A stretch of DNA of 64,000 nucleotides from Ectocarpus siliculosus (taxonomy: Eukaryota > Sar > Phaeophyceae > Ectocarpales > Ectocarpaceae): the NCBI GenBank assembly GCA_000310025.1, contig FN648619.1, positions 156,114 to 220,113 of the forward strand, read 5' to 3'. This document shows positions 1 to 12,500 of the stretch, piece by piece. The notes under the pieces were generated by a model. That model was not told where the DNA came from. It saw only the letters and a program-made list of their open reading frames with translations, and ran no database searches. Position 1 is the stretch's first letter, and each line of letters starts with the position of its first letter. The position numbers and the translations under genes are program-made.

Positions 1-42
1 TTTATCGACTATCAGTACAACCGAAGCTCCCGAGGTCCCAGC

Positions 43-1773
43 TCAACATTCGATGATATGATCAGATGCGTCGATGAAAATGACACGTCGAACTTGCCCG
101 AATGTCATCTCCAGCATCTTCAACCAAGAGCTCCCCGGCTTTCGAGAAAAGACGGCAGAGGTTTCCACTGTTGGCGCGGGGTGCGGCACGGTAAAATCGG
201 CAAGCGATTCACACAAGGAAATGAACATGCATAAGGAACCATGCGAATTTCACCGGATGCAGTCGCACGAGGTTCTTGTAGCTAGGGGTGAAAGCCTACA
301 AACCTCCCCCTACAGCAACACTTATCGGACATCCAGTCACTTCTACTCATGCTGTGCAGGTATTCCATTGCCTTGTCCACAAAGAGTGAAAAATTGCAAA
401 TTGAGGCCGACTCGACGGCTAAAGGCAGCCAGCTGTGGTGCACGTGGCGTGCGTGCTCGACGCTTGCCCACCAATCTTTTGAGGAAGACGTCGACCCAAG
501 GGACACGAGCGAAGCAGCTGCCGCGCGTAGGTAGGCTTCAGTCGCGCTCTTCCAGTCGCTGCAAGCACCACCACCCCCGGATGTTCCCCCGCCGCCGCTG
601 TTTCGGGCATGGGAAAGCTTCCGGGCGTTGTTGTGAAGCTGCACTCCTCTCTAAATGAGATACATGATCCAGACATCACAGCGCGGGTCCAACCGTATTT
701 AGAAGTATATATCATGGTTAGCCGTTCATTGAACCCCAATGAATGTATAGCGGAAAGAATGTGTATCACAATAGCGTACTCGCGCCTTGAGGTACCCGGT
801 GCACTAATTTCTAGAGATCACCACCGTATCCTATGCTGACCTACAACCAAAACATCACTCGATCCACACCGCTCGATGAAAGGCTCCGAGTAGTTTGGTG
901 TATTCTGTCGTGACACCGATGTACGGCGTCTCTTCTGCCGTGGTATGAAATATTGAGAAAGTCCCAGAGCCGATGCCATTCTTTGTCGTTTCACTCTCTC
1001 GAGCATCCGAGGTACCCTATCGTGTTCACGTACAGACGAGTTTATCTCTTCTTCAAGGCGTCCGTGTGAATACTTGTGTCCTTACGACAAGCCAGATTTT
1101 AGGCAGAGGCTACGGCAGCAGCGGTGGCAAGACTGAAGCAGGTAAGGTCTTCTGAGCGAGTTGACCCCCGTATGCGCAGCGACGGCACCATTGGACTACG
1201 ACTGCTCCGCCAGCGTGAAAACAACAATGTGAGGTAAGCAGTGGTGTTTCAGAATTGTATCAGCAATCCCAAGGAAATTTCGTGTGTGAGTGACGTGAGA
1301 ATTTGCCGGACCGAGTATCTGACGAGATAGTTCCAACACTGCACATGTTCGGCACCGTCACTCTGGGTCAACCACACTTTCTCTTCTCTTCAAAGTGGCG
1401 CCCATGTTTACAACCATGTCCTCAAGACAAGTCGACGGATACGCAAACAAAAATGAAAAACCGACTCCGGATTCAAGCGCAAGCAGAACGTCTGGCACCG
1501 CTATACCTGCGCAAGCTTGAGGAGGGTGTCGGCCGAAGGTCTGTTCATACTTGGGTCACTCCCGCCGCTACCATGGCTTCGAGTTCGACCTCGCCCTTCT
1601 GGTTCAGTGCTGTCCTGTTCATCTTTTGACGCAGGTGCATCGGGTCTCCAAGCGTGAACGAAGGCACGTATGTCCGACACCGCGGTAGCGGCTTCGTGAC
1701 GAGCAGATGCCTGAGCTCTCCCTCGAAGCAAGCTGTCCACAAGCCTGGCCATACAGGATGCCGTCTCGTTTAC
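43..1773 (-). CDS. 3' part of an unrecognised spliced gene (three exons)
   Basis: Three minus-strand exons can be joined with matching phase: 1773-1507 (phase 0 to 0), 638-347 (phase 0 to 1) and 167-43, ending in a stop. Each junction has a usable donor (GTATAG, GTAGAA) and an AG acceptor. The joined reading frame gives about 227 residues. It includes a Gly-rich linker around 570-600, then a helical, Trp-rich stretch (motifs DWKSATEAYL and DWWASVEHARHVHHSW) and ends FIDASDHIIEC. I do not recognise the family. Upstream exons beyond 1773 are expected because the first exon starts at an acceptor rather than an ATG; I could not place one with the right phase. Composition and phase agreement suggest real coding sequence, but the 347 donor is weak. 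An alternative is a decayed gene. Confidence 0.45.
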
Positions 1774-2702
1774 CTGCGTGGTCGAGATGACCACAGAACG
1801 AGAGCGAGAGATTCACAAACTGTGGAAGCGGCGATTTGTGACGATCATGTACAGTACCTCGTATGGAAGGTGCTCGAAGCCTCGTTTTCATCGCCTCGTC
1901 GGTGGAGCTACAACGACAAGTGGAACGCTGCAAAAACCGGCGCTGCCATCGTGGACATGGTCTAAACTCTGTCCTCCACCTCAGTTTGCAAGTATGAAAA
2001 CAATGACACCTTTCCGGAACAACAGCGAACCAAAGACTGATGTCTGCTGTTTCTGGGCCTGGCGGGTGCGTTCGTCCAAGTTCAGTTCTGTAAGGGAGCA
2101 TCACAACTGTATGTCGAGCACCATTCAAGCTGTCCGGGGACCGGGCTATCTCTAGGGTGTGCACGAATGAAACGGTCCAGAGAAAGGGGCTACAGCCAAC
2201 TCCAGGTTCAGCAAATTGTTATCCTCAGCCTTTTTCCAAGTTGAGAGTTGACACAGCTTGTTTGTATTTGAACATCACACGGTGCGGCCTGTTGTGCCGT
2301 GCCTGCACAGCAATCACCGAAGGAGCCACGTCTGAAGCTAAGGCATGCTCCTCCAAACGCAGGTGGCCTCCATGGTCACCCCCATCATTGCTGTCGTCTG
2401 AACACCAATCGTAGCAGAACTGCCTCTCTTGGCACGCGCGCCGAAGGAACCATCAACCATTGTGTTCCGTCTGTGGTCCTACAGCAGTATGTATGTGCCG
2501 CTGGCTGCTGTATACTCTTCGATCGATTGCTGTGCATGCGATCAGCACCCATCGGCAACCTCTTGTGGAAAGGATCGAGAGTGGATGCTTGGGAACGTCG
2601 GCGAGGAATCTTCACTTCCAAGGTAGATGAGGGGCTGTGCCCTCTATTCTCAATATAGGGAAAGGGACAGGAAAGAGAGAGAGAGGGTGAGTGGGGCAGA
2701 AA

Positions 2703-2756
<54 letters not shown>

Positions 2757-4660
2757 TACTGTGGACGACCCAACCAGCGTACACTCCTTACATAGATGGT
2801 AAGGACAGGCGTCCAGCACCTCCCTCAGGTGCACATTCTCACGCCCGAGTGATTACTGCTGTGCGTGGTGATTAGGCCGCATTATTATTGAAATACTTCT
2901 GAAGCAAGAACCCAACCGCAGTTTGAGATTGGACACGGACAGCCTAAACTTACCTGGTCTATGGTCGGAACATGTGCCGTGGATGCGTCCATGGTCGGGA
3001 ACGAAGGTTGGGTGTGCCGTAACCGCGTCTGGGAGATGGGGAGCGTCACCGACGGGGGCTCCGCAGATGAGACATTATGACCCTTTGCGGTCAGAAATTG
3101 ATATACGAGCCCGGGGTTTCCAGGCATATCTATCGTCGCCTCTCGGGCCCTTCCACGCCACTCTCCCGACAATCTCGTGTATTCTTACATGTCAATTCTG
3201 GGTGCTGATGAAAGAACCGACCACGAAGTTTGTATCGGGTGCGAGTGATATGACATGCCGTCGTGCCCGTGATTGGATTCGTCATCTACCGTCTACTGAA
3301 CACGAATAGTACTCGTGGACCAAACTGCGAAAGAAAATTATCCGCACTCAACAGTGTTGTCATTGACTCCCTGACTGGGAGAAGAATGTCCACGAAACGG
3401 GCCTATTGCGTCGTGGCGCTTGACTCTCCTAGGACCGGAGAACATTCACTAAAGCGCAAAGATTAGCACACACCGTCCTCTTTTCGAAGCACCGCGAGTT
3501 CCTCTGCGCACAATGACAAGCTCTCTATGCGTTACTGTTGCACGGGTCGACCGTACCACTTCAGACTGACTGCAAACGAGTGTTTCCCACGTTTTCAGCC
3601 ACCTTGCACCAGGTTTGACGAGTAGACCGTGATTAAGGTACGGTGCAGCAGTAGACCAGAGCGCAAAACAGTAAATAGCAAATTCGTCGTGGTGTGAATT
3701 CCTCCGCGTACCCCCCTCCCTCCATACACACAGTGAAACCGCGGGGCTCCTCTGACGGTGTGCGTACAGCCCATGAGAGGAATCCGGCATCGGCATGATG
3801 ATCTACGGAACGACTCCTGCCGCGACCGACACGTGCCTGGTTTCTGAGCCTGCGCGGAAACAGCTTGCACCGGATCTCGTGCTTGATGGTGCTTTCCCAC
3901 AACTGAACGATGCAAACCTCCACTGTCTGCAGACTTGGGTGCCAGGTACGCATGCCCTCGACAACCCTCAAACCACTCGTTCCTTGCCACCATTGTTCAA
4001 GGCAGTTAGCAGTAGGAACGTTTGAGATATTAGACCCTTGTGTCAAAGTTCGAACACTGCAAGCAAGTCTGTCGGCCCGACACACAGTATTTAGTACGAA
4101 ACCCAGTGTGAATGCACAGTTGGCCACTGCACCGGGATGGCTGGCCGCTAGAACTGGCAATGCCAATTGGATCACCGGAGACAAGCGACAGCCATCGCTG
4201 TTGCTAGAACACAGACGTCTGTTTCAGGGGCGTCCATCTATCGTTCAACAGCCCAATCCATTACAATTGGTATTCGGCACCGATAGTTCTCTGGTGCGTT
4301 CTGCCTTGAAGAGCACGACCTGGGAGGATCACTTGTGGCGTCCCTTCCACGCCAGCGTCGACCCGTTGTCCGTGTTGGGAGAAAAATGGTCCTGCAGCTA
4401 CCTCTTCAGTTCTCTTGCCAGCAGGTGAGCTACCGTTTTCTCCTCTGCGTTTCGCGAATATTCTTACCAAACGTGACAGATAAGTGTACAGTCGAAGGCT
4501 ACAGCAGTAGTCCATTAGACCCTCCCACCTACTGTACCTGGGCGGCCACCAGCCCTACTGATAGAAAAAGGCTCATCCAATGGACTACTCGGTCAGTGGC
4601 TGATCGAGTACTTTGCACCAAGCTACAGTATACATGTCTCTGGATTTCATCGGACTTGCC
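1774..4660. other. No supported gene
   Basis: I see only short, overlapping, unconvincing reading frames on both strands. The stretch holds a GA microsatellite at 2706-2752 and may contain upstream exons of the minus-strand gene that ends at 43. Nothing else is supported. Confidence 0.5.
2706..2752. repeat. (GA)n microsatellite
   Basis: An almost perfect GA dinucleotide run, preceded by degenerate GAGAGG-rich sequence from about 2668. It makes a spurious Ser-Leu repeat in the minus-strand reading frame. Confidence 0.95.
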
Positions 4661-4661
4661 G

Positions 4662-5935
4662 TACCGCCGGGGGGGGAGGGGGGGGTGTACTCATAGTCGT
4701 GCATGCCGTATTCGTTAGACCATTGACCTCGCATCCATACAAAGCCGGCACGGAGCACGCCGGGTTCTCACCGGACCAGGCTCTCACATCACCAAGCGCG
4801 AAGCGCCGTGAGGTATTCGGCGAGTCGCATGAAGGGTGCGCTGTATCCTGCTGAGGGTGTTCGGCATCTTGTGCTTACTTCCTTGCGTGCGGATGACAGC
4901 TGCGTATGACTTCATTTATTTTCTGGTGCTTTCACTTCCAGAGACAGTTAATAAGCACTGCGTAACTGCCTCGAGGATGCCTTACCATTTGAACACAACG
5001 TGGTGCGATTATCCCCCTTGCACGGAGTGAGGGTTCTCGACCCCGCACAACACGATCTACTCGACCACCATTATGGTAACCGCAAAACAGAAAACAGAGG
5101 TAAAAAAAAAGCGGTAACCTGGTTGCCGAGTTCACGAAGTGAATTGGCTTGTTTTACAACATCGTTGCCAAGCCACGAAAACCCAACCACGATGGCAAAC
5201 ACCGGGGGGGAACATACCGCGGGGGGGGGAGGGAGGGGTGTACTCATAGTCGTNNNNNNNNNNNNNNNNNNNNNNNNNNNNNNNNNNNNNNNNNNNNNNN
5301 NNNNNNNNNNNNNNNNNNNNNNNNNNNNNNNNNNNNNNNNNNNNNNNNNNNNNATGCCGTATTCGTTAGACCATTGACCTCGCATCCCTATGAAGCCGGC
5401 ACGGAGCACGCCGGGTTCTTGGCTCTCACATCACCAAGCGCGAAGCGCCGTGAGGTATTCGGCGAGTCGCATGAAGGGTGCGCCGTATCCTGCTGAGGGT
5501 GTTCGGCATCTTGTTCTTACTTCCTTGCGTACGGATGACAGCTGCGTATGACTTCATTTATTTTCTGGTGCTTTCACTTCCAGAGACAGTTAATAAGCCC
5601 TGTGTAACTGCCTCGAGGATGCCTTACCATTTGAACACAACGTGGTGCGATTATCCCCTTTGTGCGGAGTGAAGGCTCTCGACCCTGCACAGCATAACCA
5701 ACTCGACCACCACTATGGTTACCGCAAAACAGAAAACAGAGGTAAAAAAAAAGCGGTAACCTGGTTGCCGAGCTCACAAAGTGATCGGCATGTTTTACAA
5801 CATCGCTGCCAAGCGACGAAAACCCAACCACGATGGCAAACACCGGGGGGGGGGCGGCATGTTTTACAACGTCGTTGCCAAGCGACCAAAACCCAACTCC
5901 GATGGCAACCATCGGGGGGAGGGAACGTACCGCGG
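4662..5935 (-). repeat. Tandemly duplicated retroposon-like segment with C-tract end
   Basis: Two copies of the same segment lie head to tail: about 4662-5215 and about 5216-5935. Both begin (plus strand) with TACCG followed by a long G run and the motif GTGTACTCATAGTCGT. Both then carry the same series of blocks, ending in a run of about 60 bp that starts GGCATGTTTTACAAC. That last block is itself duplicated in the second copy (about 5789 and 5858). Read on the minus strand, each copy ends in a C-rich tract, as a retroposed 3' end would. The 100-N gap lies in the second copy, right after its G-rich boundary. A related copy is at 47806-47912 on the other strand, and the tail resembles the 3' end of the LINE fragment near 61.9 kb. 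Confidence 0.75.
5254..5353. other. Assembly gap (100 N)
   Basis: Exactly 100 N, the conventional size for a gap of unknown length. It sits where the two tandem copies diverge, so the assembler probably failed on the repeat. True length and sequence here are unknown. Confidence 0.99.
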
Positions 5936-6061
5936 GAGGGGGGGGCAAAAATGGTGAACCAGTTTCCGTTCTTTGCGACGGTGAAAAAGTGCTTCGTTGG
6001 GGTTAGAGAGTCTTGGCTTCTGTTTTCATATCACTCACGTCGGCATTGATGCGCGTGTAAC

Positions 6062-6353
6062 TTGGTGGATGATGGGTGGGGCTCGGAGGAGGCATTTAAG
6101 ACCGAGCTGGATGCTAGGAAGCTCTCGGCCCAGGAATCCTGCTCGGAGACTCAATCTGCATACGACACCATGACATGCACACGCGTTGGTTGCTCTGAGA
6201 TGCTCTTGGAGGGTGCTGCAGCGCGAGACATCGGCGATGAACAGCAGTGCCAGGAATTCCTCCCGCTGCGCCGACGCATTTCTACATGGGCGATGAACAG
6301 CAGTGCTGGGGATACCTCCCGCCTCCGCCCCGCCCACCAATACTTGACATGAG
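6062..6353 (+). pseudogene. Relic of the F-box-like family C-terminus
   Basis: The plus-strand frame here opens with residues reading DGWGSEEAFKTELDARK. This closely resembles RWGSKEAFEAEVNARK in the last exon of the gene at 36186-37821, so both derive from one family. After about 30 residues the similarity is lost and a short tandem duplication begins (GATGAACAGCAGTGC occurs at about 6236 and 6291). I see no upstream exons for the F-box or Cys-rich part nearby. It may be a captured or degraded fragment, or the minus strand may instead carry an exon; both strands have open frames. Confidence 0.35.
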
Positions 6354-9300
6354 CCATGGCGTTGGAGTGAACCACAAGATAGGCGCCGTGATGGTGAGGG
6401 CGTCGGATGCTTCGAGGTAGTGAACGATGCGTTCTTCGACTGCGGCCCCCACGTGAGTCGACAACGGGAATCGGCGTTGTATGATTACTGTACACACATG
6501 ATACATGAAGTATGTAGTTGTCACGAATTTCGTAGGGAACGGTGAAGCGAATTCCGGCTAAGGCAGTTCCGCCGGCGAGCTGCGGCTGTCTTTGGCAAAA
6601 CTTGAGTTGCCTCGCCAGGTCGCCCGAAGGCGCAGCGGCTTCTTGAGTCAATCTGTCAGTTGTTCACTCCAAGACAACGAGCTGACTTCATCAACGTTTT
6701 CCATCGGGTTCTCTAAGAACGGCTGGGGCCAAAAAGTAGAGCGAACAAGAATAAACAACTGTAATGGAAGCTACTCAAAACACATGCTTCTGCGTATGAC
6801 GAAATCCTCCAGATTGCCATCTCACACGAAACCTATTTCGCCACTCCCGGGCAAAACTTCGGGGAAGAGAATCGAAGAAAAAATCACAGTACTGCTTCAG
6901 GCCAAGCCCGGAACGACAGTGCAAGTCGACACGCCGTGTTTCACACCTCCATGTAGCTATCCGCAAGCCAGTTCGCCTCATCGGAACAAACGCGGGCTGC
7001 ATCACAGTATCAAGCGCAATAGAGGTGAGGAGGATCACGATGGACGACGGCAGGGTGCATCATCGATTTTTGCTGCAAGGCCGTGGAGTGGCACCACAAC
7101 CGTAAATCCCATTTGCCGGAGTAAATTCACTGGCACGTCAAGCCCTTGTCGAAAATAAGGAGTACAGGTAGGCGGTTTTCGCACCACGCAGTTCCCGAAC
7201 TATTCAACATCAAAATGGCATTTAGCCGCTCCCTCCTGAATTCAGCGTTTTTCTGCTCGACATGTCGCCATCACATTGGACGTACACATCCGGATATCTT
7301 GCATTTTCCTGAACCTTTCGATCTGGTCATTCATCTCGTGGCTAGACTACCAAAGAACCTTGGTGGAAGTCAGCGGCGACGCGCAGCTAGAGGACTGCAG
7401 GAAAGTCAATGGCATCGTATATTGACGGCACTACAGTAAACGGGATCTGTGCTTCACCAGCTGATGAGGGCAGCAATGAGTGCTGACTTCTCTACAAGGT
7501 GCAGTAGATTGTACAGCTCATTTCTCGTTTCTTGCCACACGCTGACTACAACCTCCAAGATTCGGGAACATCATAACGCTGGAGACCGACGTGTCGGTGA
7601 TGCACGGTCGCCTCATTGCCAGAGGAAGAAAGTTCAGAGTCGAGACTTGAGCCATACCTCTGGAACATCCTCGGCACGGAGTGACCACGGTACATCTGGA
7701 GGGAAACAAGTGTTCAGGCGTTTCGTGCAGTTGAGTGCGAACCTGTCGAGGAGATTGGACCGACAGCAGTTTCCTGTTGGTAATTGTTCAGCAATATTAT
7801 TTTCAATTCACGATGGTACTATCTAGGTCTATCTTACGTAACTGTTTCGACTTGAAATTCCGCACCCATTCGCTATCTGACCTGCCGTCGTCTCAAATGT
7901 CGAACGCTTCACCATTCTGAACTTCACTTGCCAATCACGTACAGCGGCATCCAAAGAGGGCCGCCCCTCTACCACCTTCAAGACAGCGCTAACTCTTGAA
8001 GCTGCCAATAGTTTCTGTCACACGGAGGAGAAAAGAAAAAAAAAAAAGACGTGTCTATCTCGTTGTTGCGGCAAGCCGATAATAGTTTATCGATCATCGT
8101 TTTCCTGCGGACCAATGTGGCAGACCATGGCCAATGGCGCATATCCAACACGAGGCAGCCGTACGTTCGAACCCCTCACGATTTGGAGGGCGAAGTGGTG
8201 ATGACGAAGGCCGGGTGGTGGGATGGGGAACGGGTGGGGGCGCTACTGGAGGGCACTTGGAATGAGTGGAAACTGCTGCGCAACCCCGTGTTTTTTTGGG
8301 CGATTCATTAGAGGCACCCTCTTGTCGTGTTTCGACATTTGGGAGTGAATGCTTGCAACGGAGAAAGAGGTACCAAATACCCAGTGACACGACAGCCTAG
8401 TCCAGTGCCCTGCCAACACCTCTATCGGGCCTATTTGTGCGTTTGGCAACCAGAATGTGTCCCCTTTCGAGCAAACTGCAGTCATCCGTCCAGATCCGAT
8501 GACATGTGTGAGATGTCCTTCCAAATCCGTTGCCATGTGTGAGACGGAAAGTGAAGCCCTCCAGAGCAACTGCTTTAAGCGTACTTGTAGCGTTCTAGGC
8601 AAGATCTTTGGCTAAATATTTATGTTTCAGCCAAGCCCTGTCTGTTGCTTTTCTTGCGTTGAACAACCCTCCACACTCCTTCAAAGATGAATTTGGCCCC
8701 GCGAGACCACAAACGAAAACACCTTATTGGCAATACGTGCAGTCAACGTACAACGTACGGCGAACGCATAGATACTGTAGGTGCTTGTGGAAAAAAAAAG
8801 TTGGACCACATCGGTGCAGTCAACGCACGGCGGAACACGTACGCGCGTGCTTGACTCCCGCCTTGGGCAACGTTCGTACCCTGCAATACATCAAGCACAC
8901 AACGATCAGCCCACCAACAAGAATTCATGCGACGGAGGAATGGGCGACGTCAATTCACTCAACCGCTACAGTACATATCAATTCCCTCAACCACACAACA
9001 AAAAGAATTCACCACTGCTGAAAAATTGGACAAAGCGCCTAATGATATGCCCATATATGGCGCACGACGCTGCAAAGGGTGTGGGCGCACGCCAAAAGAG
9101 CCGAACCCCTCGAGAAGATAGATTGCGTATCGCGCTAATAAAAAAATCGGCCGCGAAGAGAAACGGTTTCGGCAGATGCACAACACTCCGAACACAAGGT
9201 ACGCGGTGCACATGGAACAGCACCAATGTCAACTCAGCGAGGCCTCCACAAGGCAACGCGTGAGTCTACGTGGAACAAGCGCACAACACAACCGAGCACG

Positions 9301-9557
9301 TTAAGGAAGTCTACGCACTATAAAGGAGGAAGCAGATTCTACGTACTAAGACCTGAATAGCCCACGTCGCGCAAGAACTAACGGTCACGACGGATACACG
9401 AGACAGAGACTAACTACATATGGCAATACTTTATTGTACCGGCTCTACGGTTGCGGAGCAGTTTCCCCGGAAAATAAATACATCCCACCGCCAAAAGCGA
9501 CGTTCGAACAACCTATGTGCATCGACGCCGCACTCCAGGCATACTGTCAGCGGCACC
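6354..9557. other. No supported gene
   Basis: Reading frames are short and inconsistent, without convincing splice partners or recognisable motifs. A minus-strand frame at about 6282-6450 looks weakly coding (residues ERIVHYLEASDALTITAPI) but I could not link it to other exons. Confidence 0.4.
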
Positions 9558-12500
9558 TTAAATGTCGCATTCATTTGGACTTCTGCCGTGCTTCTGGCAC
9601 TCTGGTGCCAGCGTTCCTCTATTGCGGCAATATCGAAACAAGAAACAACCAAGAGATATCAACAAGAACACCGACAACGGCAACGACAACGACAACGAAT
9701 TCATCGAGAAACTATCGCCACCCTCGCCATCAGCACTATGGCCGTAGTCTTCGTCGGCCAAAAATACGGTGGGGGGTAACACGCTCCCGTTGTCGACGAG
9801 CACCAGCAAGTCCCAAAGCATCTTGCCTTCCATAAGCTTCACGGGCTCATCGAAGTGGATTGGGTTGGCATTGCGGTAACAGGACAAGTTCCCATACAAG
9901 CCCACGCTGTTGTCCACTAGAAACAATCCTCGTTCACCGCCATCGCCCTTAGACCCTTCGCTTGCTTCCCACTCGCCAACAACCTGCCTCTGTATTATAT
10001 GCAGGTCTTCCTGAAACGCATTCTCCACAGAGCCGGGGGGATATCTGTTGTTCTGCATGAGAAAGAGCAGCGGCTGCAAAGGGCCTGATGCGGCCGGCGG
10101 GGCTGATGCGCCCAGCAGCGTGTCTTCATTTCCAGCCCCAACCGAACCACCTCTGACATTGTGTGGTGGGATGCCTGCTGCCTGTTTCTCTGACGTCTCG
10201 TGTGGTCCAACCTCAACCTTCGTTGACACGTTCGGCAGCTGGCGCCGCCCATCCCCCGGCGATTGCTCTTCCTCCACTGGTGGCGCTTCGGTCCCGGGTA
10301 CCGCCGTTGCTGCCGCTGCTCTGACCAGCTGAGTGGTAGTGTCCCGGCAAGCGCCAAGGGCGGCGGCCCTCATGCCGTCCTTCTCAACGACATCTTGAGG
10401 AAGGGCGCTCTTGTACGAGGGGCTCCCATGCCCGTTGGCGGCATGATGCAGCTCAAACGCGTCGTGGACGCCGTATGCGGTGATGATCACCGCACGCTTG
10501 CCGTCCTTCGCCGCGCGGACTGCGTCCATGACGGATGCTAGCATCGCGCCGACGCTCTCGGGCCCCGAGCACAACGGTGCCCAGTAGAAGTGCACCTTCG
10601 CGTTTGGGAGTCGGGGGTAGTTTCACGGATAAGCTGAGTTTCGCGATTTTGGCTCAATCCTTGCTGACAACGTCTTTCCTCGTCTCAACGCCCCGAAAGT
10701 GTTCCACCTACAAAGTGCGTGATGCCCCGAAAAGTCAAGTGGTAAACCTAGCATCGAGGAGTGCATGGGAGACTGAAGCGTGCTACAGCTCGGCGATTAA
10801 CTACTTGACGAAAGAGGTGCCCCAGACTTGAATTCCGTCGACACGAGAAAATGGCCGAGCACTGCAGACCCTTCCCCAGAACAAAATAAAAAATCGTCAC
10901 GATCTCCTTCATTTTTCTTCTGCCCGTACAAACGGCTACCACCCGCGGGGCGTCACCTACCACCTTATGGACTCTGCGCAAGATATCGGACTGGGGTCAC
11001 GCAACAGGTATCATCTGCCGTGCCTGCCTTCGCCTCAATGCGAGAAGGCTACAGTGATTTTTTCCCACAAGGAAACGTGTCAAGAAGGAAGGGCCGCCTT
11101 CCGCAGTGCAACAGGCTTGCGTCTAGGTATACCAACTTACATCACTGCAACTCCTGATTCAGACCGCAGAGTGACGTCTTCAAGGAAACAGACAGGAGCA
11201 GTTGAGGGGTCAATCTCTAGGCGACACCATCAACCCCCCCCATGTTGGTAGCGGTAATCGAGTGCCGGGACGGATAGCTGAACAACGTTCAACGTAGGGG
11301 TGCTAATTCTCACCTTAAGGTTCCCTGAAGAAAAGTCCCTGTCCCTCTGGGCGATTCGGTGGATCGATCCTCGCCCCGTGAAAATCGACACAAAACTCTC
11401 CCCGAGTCTACGGCTGGTGCTGTCGCCTATCAAGTGGAACGAATACTTGGAGGCAATATACTCCATAGCGTCTTTCCCCAAGCGCTCCTGCGACACGCAA
11501 GGTCCAGCAGGATGCTTAGGGTCTCTTCCAGGGGCAGCATACGAGCAAGAACGCGAGAAGCGAAGAACAATAGCATCAATTGCGCATGCCGACTCTTGCC
11601 ACCCTTCGATTCTGATTCTGAGAAAAAAACTCCAAATGGTAGGGTTGTGTATCGGAGCCGATATGTTTGATATAATCGGACGATATATATCGTATCGAAT
11701 ATCTATTGTCAGCCCCGATATGTTGGGCGATATGTTTGAGGGGGCTCCGTGAATCAAAAAGGGGGCATATGTTACAACAGTTACACGTTTGGACCCCCTA
11801 TGAGGCCTCGCTGTTGCGGCGGCTGTTGCTTTGGACCACAGAAGAGCAGACCGAACACCGAACACTAGCCGAACACCCCATGAGTACCCCACCAGCAGCG
11901 GACCAGGATGGAGGGCCCTCCACGCCGGTGGTTGCAGTAGAACCAGTTTCAGACACAGAGACAGCAGAGCGTTCGAAGAAAAACGAGCGGGCTGCGAAGG
12001 TGGAGAGGGTCAAGATGGAGCCGAAGCTGCCCAAGCCCCCGAATGCCTCACACCCAAGCTTCGAAAGAGAACTGACTAATCATCTGTCATTTATTGTCGA
12101 TGGTTTCCAAGTTTTAGCGTTTTTCAGTAGTTTTCAGGATATCACCCACCAAAAAATGGCATGGTCGAAGTGCCCCAAAATCACCCAAAAAATATGCTCT
12201 AGTGAAGCCAAATCGCGTAAAAAAAAACGATATTTTTTCGATATATCGGCTAATCGTTATATCGGCTGCGCCGATCTCCGATACATATTATATCGTTCGG
12301 CTGCGCCGATACACAACCCTACCAAATGGGCGTCAAACCTTCCCACGAGGGCCTACAAGAGGTGGGGTAATACTCGCATTGAGATCGCGACTTCCCGCGG
12401 CCAACCCACTGTTCCCGAACATCGAACGGCATTTGGGGATGGGGTTGCCCACCTCAATAGAGGAGGGCGACTCGAAGAAAGAAGACCATAGTGGAACCTT

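Noticed and set aside
74-658. Plus-strand frame of 194 codons at the window start
   Set aside because: It is antisense to the phase-matched minus-strand exons 638-347 and 167-43, whose composition is more coding-like.
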